Made by a program: the position numbers and the translations under genes
Notes under the pieces: generated by a model
The model's database searches: none
What the model saw: only the letters and a program-made list of their open reading frames with translations
What the model was told of the DNA's origin: nothing
Part shown: positions 25,475 through 30,776 of the stretch, piece after piece
Position numbering within the stretch: the first letter of the stretch is position 1
Layout: every line of letters starts with the position of its first letter
From: Nocardioidaceae bacterium
Lineage (GTDB): Bacteria; Actinomycetota; Actinomycetes; Propionibacteriales; Nocardioidaceae
DNA length: 30,776 nucleotides
Direction: 5' to 3'
NCBI GenBank assembly: GCA_013696365.1
Contig: JACCYS010000151.1
Coordinates: forward strand, 1 to 30,776

Positions 25475-25940
25475 GCACCGCTCGGTCGTCCGGATGCGCT
25501 CGGCGCTCGCGGCGCTCGGGGTGACCGGCGACATCCGGGTGCTGCCCGACTCCGCACGTACGGCCGTGGAGGCTGCGGCTGCGCTTGGCTGCGAGGCCGG
25601 CGCTATCGCCAGCAGTCTGGTCTTCGAATCAGCCGGTGAGCCGGTGCTGGTGGTGACCTCGGGGGCACACCGGGTCGACACCGACAAACTCGCCGCCGAG
25701 CACGCGCTCGAGCCACTGCAGCGCGCCAGCCCCGACTTCGTGCGAACCCACACGGGTCAGGCGATCGGCGGTGTCGCGCCGGTGGGGCACCCCTCGCCGG
25801 TGCGAACGTTCGTCGACCGGTGGTTGGCGGGCTACGACACGGTGTGGGCGGCAGGCGGACATCCGCATGCGGTGTTCCCCACAACGTACGCCGAGCTGGT
25901 GCAGATCACCGGCGGGACAGCGACCGACGTCGAGGGTTGA
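25467..25940 (+). CDS. YbaK/EbsC (ProX-like) aminoacyl-tRNA deacylase family protein
   Basis: Proteins of this family hydrolyse mischarged aminoacyl-tRNA such as Cys-tRNA(Pro). The 157-residue sequence shows ALGCEAGAIASSLVFE, the SGAHRVDTDKLA motif, GGVAPVGHPSPVRTFVD and WAAGGHPHAVFPTTYAEL, all usual in YbaK. The ATG at 25467 has no ribosome site upstream. The true N-terminus may lie in the GTG 25391 frame if the one-base shift is an error, or initiation may be coupled to that short frame. It diverges from the SOS cassette and ends nine bases before the next convergent gene. Confidence 0.88.
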   Translation: MGEHRSVVRMRSALAALGVTGDIRVLPDSARTAVEAAAALGCEAGAIASSLVFESAGEPVLVVTSGAHRVDTDKLAAEHALEPLQRASPDFVRTHTGQAIGGVAPVGHPSPVRTFVDRWLAGYDTVWAAGGHPHAVFPTTYAELVQITGGTATDVEG

Positions 25941-25949
25941 GGGCGCGGC

Positions 25950-26273
25950 TCAGCGCCGCCACTCGTCCACGAAGCCGTGCACGATGGTCTGCAGGTAGCG
26001 CGGGTCGTCGTCGGGGTTCGCCCGCTCCTGGGCCGCGGCCACCGCGAGCAGCACTGCGGCGATGCCACATGACCAGGCTGCCACCGCCACCTCATGTCGG
26101 CTGACGAACACCGGGTCGTCGAGCAGCAACGCCACCACGCAGACGCAGCAGCCGATGCTGGCAAGCACAGCCAGCATCGCGGCCAGTGCCCGCGCGCTGC
26201 GATATCGAGTGCCCACATAATGAGGATCGTCAGTGACCCGGGGGTTGGCGCGCTGGCTCGCCACAAGATCCAC
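25950..26273 (-). CDS. Small two-helix membrane protein of unknown function
   Basis: I do not recognise the family. The 107-residue product has membrane helices at about 29-51 and 62-82, with both ends predicted cytoplasmic. The two ends carry similar short motifs: RANPRVTDDPHYV (8-20) and RANPDDDPRYL (84-94). The GTG at 26271-26273 has no clear ribosome site and lies 25 bases after metF, so it is probably cotranscribed with it. Start is uncertain because the frame is open further upstream. Confidence 0.65.
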   Translation of the reverse strand: MDLVASQRANPRVTDDPHYVGTRYRSARALAAMLAVLASIGCCVCVVALLLDDPVFVSRHEVAVAAWSCGIAAVLLAVAAAQERANPDDDPRYLQTIVHGFVDEWRR

Positions 26274-26298
26274 CGAACGGTGGATGTCGCGCCGTCCG

Positions 26299-27210
26299 TC
26301 AAGCGTGCACAGCGAGCCCGGCGTGAATCTCGCGGGTCGCAGTCGACCTGTTCAGCGTGTAGTAGTGCAGCCCCGGTGCACCCTCTGCCAGTAGCCGGTC
26401 ACACATCTGCGTGGCCAGCTCAACGCCGGCGGCCCGCACCGCGGCGGGGTCGTCGGCGTAGGGCGACAACCGGGCCACAGTCTCGGGCGGCACCTGCGAT
26501 CCCGAAAGGGTGGCAAAGCGCTGCACCTGCTTGAGATTCGTGATCGGCATGATGCCGGGCAGGATCGGCAGCTCGCACCCGAGCGCCCGCACCCGGTCGA
26601 CCAGCCGCAGATAGTCCTCGGCCCGGAAGAACAGTTGGGTGACCGCATAGTCGGCACCGACACGCGCCTTGTCGACCAGGAATCGGGCGTCGGCGTCCAG
26701 ATCGGCAGCCTCTGGATGCTTCTCGGGGAATGCTGCCACCCCCACACCGAAGTCACCGAGCGACTTCACCAGCGCCACCAGCTGCACAGCACGGTCGAGA
26801 CCACCGGGATGCGGCTGCCAGGCGCCGCCGGGATCGCCCGGTGGGTCACCGCGCAACGCCAGAATGTCGCGGACGCCGGCGTCGGCGTATTGCCCGATAA
26901 TGCTGCGCAACTCGTCGACATGGTGGCCCACGCAGGTCAGGTGGGCGACCGGTCGCAGCGTGGTCTCGGCGGCGATCCGATCGGTGATGCGGATCGTGCG
27001 GTCCCGGGTGGAGCCGCCAGCGCCGTATGTCACCGACACGAAGGTCGGCCCAAGCGGCTCCAACTGGCGGATTGTGGTCCACAGCTGGCGCTCGCCGGTG
27101 TCGTCCCTGGGCGGCATGAACTCGAAAGAGAAGCACCGCCGCCCGGCTGCGAACACCGCGCTCAGTGGCTGATCGTGCGCGGCAGCGGGCGTGGTGGCCG
27201 AAAAGGTCAT
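26299..27210 (-). CDS. metF: Methylenetetrahydrofolate reductase (MetF-like)
   Basis: The enzyme reduces 5,10-methylene-THF to 5-methyl-THF for methionine synthesis. The 303-residue TIM-barrel protein has FSFEFMPPRDD (Glu30), VSVTYGAGGSTRDRT, AHLTCVGH, DILALRGDPP (Asp122), FGVGVAAFPEKHPEA and YAVTQLFF (Gln192). These match the catalytic Glu, Asp and Gln of E. coli MetF. The position next to an idsA2-like gene recalls Rv2172c of M. tuberculosis. I chose the ATG at 27208-27210, seven bases after a TAGGCT -10 element, which suggests a leaderless message; a GTG at 27237 is the alternative. Confidence 0.92.
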   Translation of the reverse strand: MTFSATTPAAAHDQPLSAVFAAGRRCFSFEFMPPRDDTGERQLWTTIRQLEPLGPTFVSVTYGAGGSTRDRTIRITDRIAAETTLRPVAHLTCVGHHVDELRSIIGQYADAGVRDILALRGDPPGDPGGAWQPHPGGLDRAVQLVALVKSLGDFGVGVAAFPEKHPEAADLDADARFLVDKARVGADYAVTQLFFRAEDYLRLVDRVRALGCELPILPGIMPITNLKQVQRFATLSGSQVPPETVARLSPYADDPAAVRAAGVELATQMCDRLLAEGAPGLHYYTLNRSTATREIHAGLAVHA

Positions 27211-27217
27211 GGCCAAC

Positions 27218-27223
27218 AGCCTA
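27218..27223 (-). promoter_or_regulatory. Predicted -10 element of metF (leaderless)
   Basis: The minus strand reads TAGGCT seven bases upstream of the metF ATG. With that spacing the transcript would start at or next to the A of ATG. No clear -35 box is seen. Confidence 0.45.
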
Positions 27224-27247
27224 AGCCGGATCGCCACTGCACACGGC

Positions 27248-27253
27248 TAGTGT
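27248..27253 (+). promoter_or_regulatory. Predicted -10 element of the polyprenyl synthase gene (leaderless)
   Basis: TAGTGT lies six bases before the GTG at 27260 and fits TAnnnT. The gap to the divergent metF is only 49 bases, which leaves little room for leaders on either side. Confidence 0.45.
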
Positions 27254-27259
27254 CGCGGG

Positions 27260-28342
27260 GTGCCCGACCAGTCCGCTGATCCCATCGCCGGCTGGATAGC
27301 CGGCATCGACGCCGAGCTTGCTGACTTTTTGTCGGCTCGACGCGGGCTGCTTGCCACGGTCGGTGTCGAGACCGACGCCCTCGCCGAGGAGGCGGCCCAG
27401 GCAGTCGCCGGCGGCAAGCGGTTGCGGGCCCTGTTCTGCCTGGCCGGCTGGCAGGCAGCGGGCGGCCACCCGGCAGACACGCGGGCCTGGCGGTCGGCTG
27501 CAGCCCTGGAGTTGTTGCAGGCCAGCGCGCTGGTGCACGACGACCTGATGGACGGCTCGGCCACCCGCCGCGGCCGACCCGCAGCGCACCGGACCTTCGA
27601 GCAGCAGCACGTTGCCGCTGGCTGGATCGGCCCCCGCACGCGCTTCGGTGCCGGGGCGGCGATCCTGCTCGGTGACCTGCTGCTCACCTGGGCGCACGAG
27701 TTGCTCCGCAGCAGTGGCTTCGACCAGCAGGTGAGCGGGCGGGCCGCCCCGGTCTTCGACGTGTGCACCACCGAGGTGACCGCGGGGCAATTTCTCGATC
27801 TGGTCAGTCAGGCAAGTGGGACAGGCGGCGAGGACCTGGCGATGCGGGTGATGCGCTTCAAGTCGGCCTCGTACACGGTGGTTCGCCCGCTCCAGCTGGG
27901 TGCGGCCCTCGCGGGTGGCGGTGACGACCTCATGGCTGGGCTCACCGCGTACGGCGAGCCGATCGGCCTCGCCTTCCAGTTGCGAGACGACGTGCTGGGG
28001 GTCTTCGGTGACCCCGAGCGGACCGGTAAACCCGCCGGCGACGACCTGCGCGAGGGCAAGCGCACAGTGCTGCTCGCACGCACGTATGAGCGCAGCGACG
28101 CCGCCGGACGGGCGTTGCTCGACCGCTGCATCGGCAACGCCTCGATCGACTCCTCCGACATCCACCAGCTGCGCGAGCTGATGACGTCCACCGGCGCTTT
28201 GGCTAGCGTGGAGCAGACCATCGCGGAGTTCGAGCAGCGGGCCGACCGTGCGGCGCACTCGCTGGCGCAGACAACTGCCGACACAGCAGTCCGCACGACG
28301 CTGGACACGCTCACTGCCGCTGCGCTGCAGCGCAGCCGCTGA
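27260..28342 (+). CDS. Polyprenyl (geranylgeranyl-type) diphosphate synthase, IdsA family
   Basis: This enzyme condenses isopentenyl diphosphate with allylic diphosphates. The 360-residue all-alpha protein has GGKRLRA (about 51-57), the first aspartate-rich motif DDLMD (94-98) followed by GSATRRGRP, and the second, QLRDDVLGVFGD (240-251). Residues 4-5 positions before DDLMD are small (Ser, Ala), which fits C20 or longer products, but chain length cannot be fixed from sequence. Context resembles idsA2 (Rv2173). The GTG start has no ribosome site and probably begins a leaderless mRNA. Products may serve carotenoids, quinones or undecaprenyl carriers. Confidence 0.93.
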   Translation: MPDQSADPIAGWIAGIDAELADFLSARRGLLATVGVETDALAEEAAQAVAGGKRLRALFCLAGWQAAGGHPADTRAWRSAAALELLQASALVHDDLMDGSATRRGRPAAHRTFEQQHVAAGWIGPRTRFGAGAAILLGDLLLTWAHELLRSSGFDQQVSGRAAPVFDVCTTEVTAGQFLDLVSQASGTGGEDLAMRVMRFKSASYTVVRPLQLGAALAGGGDDLMAGLTAYGEPIGLAFQLRDDVLGVFGDPERTGKPAGDDLREGKRTVLLARTYERSDAAGRALLDRCIGNASIDSSDIHQLRELMTSTGALASVEQTIAEFEQRADRAAHSLAQTTADTAVRTTLDTLTAAALQRSR

Positions 28343-28453
28343 AGTGCACAACAGGGGCACGCCGGGCGCGTCGGAGTACACCACCAGGCACTCGCACCGG
28401 CCTACGATCGGGAGGTCCGTTGACTGCCCAGACCGTGTGAGGAGGCCGACGCC

Positions 28454-30553
28454 GTGTCGCTGCGACGGGCTGATCCGCTCGTCGGGCGCATGCTCGACGG
28501 TCGCTACGAGGTGCGCGAACGCATCGCGCGCGGCGGTATGGCCACCGTCTACCGCGCGGTCGACACCCGGCTGGACCGGCTGGTCGCGCTCAAGGTGATG
28601 CACCGCCACCTGGCAGACGACGATGCGTTCGCGGCCCGCTTCGTCCGCGAGGCGCGGGCGGCTGCGCGGCTCAACCATGCCGGTGTCGTCGCCGTCTTCG
28701 ACCAGGGTGAGGACGACGGTTCGGTCTATCTCGCCATGGAGCTGGTGCCGGGCGGGACGATGCGCGACGTCGTCCGCGAGCAGGCACCGTTGCCGGCCGG
28801 GCGGGCGGTGGCCCTCGTCGAGCAGGTTGCCGACGCGATCGCTGCGGCGCACGCGGCCGGGATCATGCACCGCGACGTCAAACCGGAGAACGTGCTGCTC
28901 GGCGCCGATGGTGCTGTCAAGGTGGCCGATTTTGGGCTGGCACGAGCGCTGGAGGGCAGCGCCAGCCAGAGCACCGCCACCGCCACCGGACTGCTCATCG
29001 GCACCGTGTCGTACCTCGCACCTGAGCTCGTCATGGGCCGGTCTGCGGACGCCCGCAGTGATGTATACGCCTGCGGGATCGTGCTGTACGAGTTGCTCAC
29101 CGGTGAGAAGCCGCACAGTGGTGACACCCCCATCCAGGTTGCCTATCAGCATGTGCACAACGATGTTCCCGCCCCGTCGCTGGCCGTCGGCGGTGGGTTG
29201 TCGGACAAGGCGGTGCCCGACTATGTGGATGCGCTGGTGGCGCGGGCAACCGCCCGCGAACGCGAGCAGCGACCCAGCGACGCCGGTGTCTTGGTGCGGC
29301 AGTTGCGGATGGTGGGGTCGGCTCTTGCTCAAGGGGTCGCCACCGACCCCGGGTTGACTGAAGATCTGCGCCCACGCAGTAGCCCCGCCGCGGGCGCCAA
29401 ACTGCTCACACCTCCCCCCAATGTCCCGACGCCGGAGCCTCCCGACGATGACCACGAGCACACCCTGGTCGTGGCCGGGACCGTAGCCACCGACGGTGGG
29501 AACCGAACCCGGGCGTTCGCCGCCCCGCCGGTTGCTGGCAGTCCAGCGTCGACGGCTGTTGTCGACCCCCGTGACCGGCCGGATGCACCGCCGGTTGCTC
29601 GACCAGCTGGTCGGTCCGGCTCGACCCGGAGCCGGTACACCGACGACGCTTGGCGGGACGCGCGCCGCCGACGGCGCCGCGGCCGGGTGCTGCTGGTGGT
29701 CGTGCTCGTCCTCACCCTCCTCGCCGGTGGGGTGGGCTGGTGGTTCGGTGAGGGGCGCTGGACCGAGACGCCGCGGCTGTTGCAGATGAGCGAGCGCGAG
29801 GCTAGGCAGGCCGCCTCCCGATCGAGTCTGACGGTCGAGGTCCGGGGGGTGGCATATTCCGAGAGGGTGCTCGAGGGCGCCGTCGTCCGCACCGACCCGG
29901 CCCCCGGTGAGCGCATCATGGGCGGCGGGACCGTCGCGTTGACGCTATCTCGCGGCAAGGAGCGGTATCAGATGCCGGCGCTGGACGGGATCGGGAGGTC
30001 AGCGGCCACTGGCCGGTTGGACCGAAAGAAGCTCGAGGTCGGCCAACTGAACAAGGTGTATTCCGACACGGCCACGCGCGGCACCGTCACCCGCACCTCG
30101 ATCGACCCTGGCACCACCGTGCGCCCTGGCACCGTGGTGGACATCTGGGTCAGCCGCGGACCGCGTCCGATCGAGATCACCGACAGCAGCGGCCAGCCCG
30201 CACCGACGGCTGCCCGAGCACTGCGCGCCCAGGGGTTCGACGTGCGGCTGCGCCGATCCTTCAACGACGACGTGACCGCAGGGCTCGTGGTGTCCCAATC
30301 GCCGTCGAACGGGTCCGGAGCCAGCGGTGACACCGTCCGGCTGGTGGTGTCCAAAGGTCCACGGCTGGTCGAGGTGCCCGATGTCACCGGCACCGGCGTC
30401 GAGGCTGCCCGCGAGGAGCTCGAGGCGGCGGGATTCGCCGTCGAGGAGACCCAGTCCGAGCTGTACGTCGGTCTCGGCTTCGTCGGCCGGCAGTCGCCCA
30501 GCGGCGGCGAGCTAGCAGCACCGGGGTCCACCGTGGTGGTCGCCCTCGTCTAA
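28454..30553 (+). CDS. PknL-like Ser/Thr protein kinase with four PASTA domains
   Basis: The 699-residue membrane kinase has the glycine loop ARGGMATVY (25-33), Lys47 in ALKVM, HRDVKPEN (catalytic Asp141), DFG (159-161) and GTVSYLAPE (183-191), so it should be active. A Pro/Ala-rich linker (about 300-400), an RRRRRR stretch and a membrane helix (411-431) follow. Four PASTA repeats span about 437-501, 504-568, 570-634 and 637-699; these domains bind peptidoglycan fragments or lipid II. The Thr/Ser-rich activation loop (170-179) is likely autophosphorylated. The GTG has GAGGAGG eight bases upstream. Context matches pknL. Confidence 0.94.
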   Translation: MSLRRADPLVGRMLDGRYEVRERIARGGMATVYRAVDTRLDRLVALKVMHRHLADDDAFAARFVREARAAARLNHAGVVAVFDQGEDDGSVYLAMELVPGGTMRDVVREQAPLPAGRAVALVEQVADAIAAAHAAGIMHRDVKPENVLLGADGAVKVADFGLARALEGSASQSTATATGLLIGTVSYLAPELVMGRSADARSDVYACGIVLYELLTGEKPHSGDTPIQVAYQHVHNDVPAPSLAVGGGLSDKAVPDYVDALVARATAREREQRPSDAGVLVRQLRMVGSALAQGVATDPGLTEDLRPRSSPAAGAKLLTPPPNVPTPEPPDDDHEHTLVVAGTVATDGGNRTRAFAAPPVAGSPASTAVVDPRDRPDAPPVARPAGRSGSTRSRYTDDAWRDARRRRRRGRVLLVVVLVLTLLAGGVGWWFGEGRWTETPRLLQMSEREARQAASRSSLTVEVRGVAYSERVLEGAVVRTDPAPGERIMGGGTVALTLSRGKERYQMPALDGIGRSAATGRLDRKKLEVGQLNKVYSDTATRGTVTRTSIDPGTTVRPGTVVDIWVSRGPRPIEITDSSGQPAPTAARALRAQGFDVRLRRSFNDDVTAGLVVSQSPSNGSGASGDTVRLVVSKGPRLVEVPDVTGTGVEAAREELEAAGFAVEETQSELYVGLGFVGRQSPSGGELAAPGSTVVVALV

Positions 30554-30556
30554 AAG

Positions 30557-30565
30557 CCCCCCCCC
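30557..30565. repeat. Run of nine C between convergent genes
   Basis: Nine consecutive C bases fill most of the 14-base gap between the kinase and aldolase stop codons. Such runs are prone to slippage and to sequencing error. No hairpin terminator is seen here. Confidence 0.85.
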
Positions 30566-30567
30566 GG

Positions 30568-30776
30568 TCAGCGCAGCAGCGGCGCGAGCACCTCGGCGGC
30601 CTTGCGGGCGGCGGAGGCATCCACGTCGAGGTGAGTGACCAGCCGCAGCGTCCGCGGGCCGACCGCACTGGTGAGCACACCCTGCTCGCGCGCAGCGGCC
30701 ACCACTGCTGCGGCGTCCGGACACGAGACCGCGACAATGTTGGTGTCCACGTCTGCGGGATCGACATCGCAAGCCT
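30568..30776 (-). CDS. Threonine aldolase/beta-eliminating lyase family, C-terminal end (cut by window edge)
   Basis: About 68 C-terminal residues are visible and the frame is open to the window end. VDTNIVAV, VVAAAREQGVLTSAVGPRTL and RLVTHLDVD are typical of the small C-terminal domain of PLP-dependent low-specificity L-threonine aldolases. The PLP lysine lies outside the window. It is convergent with the PASTA kinase, 14 bases apart. Confidence 0.8.
   Translation of the reverse strand, partial: ACDVDPADVDTNIVAVSCPDAAAVVAAAREQGVLTSAVGPRTLRLVTHLDVDASAARKAAEVLAPLLR

Noticed and set aside
25148..25753. N-terminal extension of the DUF6504 gene
   Set aside because: It runs through the SOS box and antisense to the YbaK-type gene; family similarity begins at MRRYNEP.
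28403..28408. TACGAT as -10 box of the kinase gene
   Set aside because: It fits TAnnnT, but no -35 box or other support was found, and such hexamers occur by chance.
27221..29461. Long minus-strand open frame (746 codons) across the polyprenyl synthase and kinase genes
   Set aside because: It is antisense to two clear genes, has Arg/Gly/His-rich composition with no domain, and arises from high GC content.

Overview
The window is ordinary chromosome of a high-GC actinobacterium. It has GTG and TTG start codons, 4-base start/stop overlaps, and a gene content that recalls the Mycobacterium tuberculosis Rv2150c-Rv2176 neighbourhood (dcw cluster, mraZ, DUF3040, metF-like, idsA2-like, pknL). MurE carries the DNPR motif, so the peptidoglycan probably contains diaminopimelate. 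The genus cannot be fixed from the sequence. I see no tRNA, rRNA, insertion sequence, phage gene or CRISPR array.

Region 1 (1-12906, minus strand) is the division and cell wall (dcw) cluster. In transcription order it reads mraZ, an unnamed 48-residue membrane protein, rsmH, an ftsL-like gene, ftsI, murE, murF, mraY, murD, ftsW, murG and murC, which runs off the left edge. Most junctions are ATGA or GTGA overlaps. The mraZ promoter is interleaved with four GTGG repeats spaced 10 bp apart, a classic MraZ operator.

Region 2 (13087-17812, plus strand) diverges from mraZ. It is a tightly overlapping set of a MoxR ATPase, a DUF58 protein and a membrane transglutaminase.

Region 3 (17824-25330, minus strand) looks like a DNA-damage cassette. 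A perfect 7+4+7 LexA/SOS box (25274-25291) sits just downstream of a TTGACG-N17-TCTACT promoter. Downstream follow a DUF6504 protein, an SAV_6107-type HEPN protein, a DnaE2-type error-prone polymerase, an SmtA/CmoM-like methyltransferase, DinB (Pol IV) and a DUF3040 membrane protein. No imuA' or imuB gene is visible. This is the most interesting unit here, because two poorly characterised proteins lead a likely LexA-controlled translesion operon.

Region 4 (25391-30776) holds a YbaK-type deacylase whose N-terminal coding sequence looks frameshifted, a small two-helix membrane protein, a MetF-like reductase divergent from an IdsA-type polyprenyl synthase (both probably leaderless), a PknL-like Ser/Thr kinase with four PASTA domains, and the C-terminal end of a threonine aldolase-like protein. 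The cell wall genes and the PASTA kinase fit together: the kinase is of the class that senses peptidoglycan or lipid II and controls division proteins.
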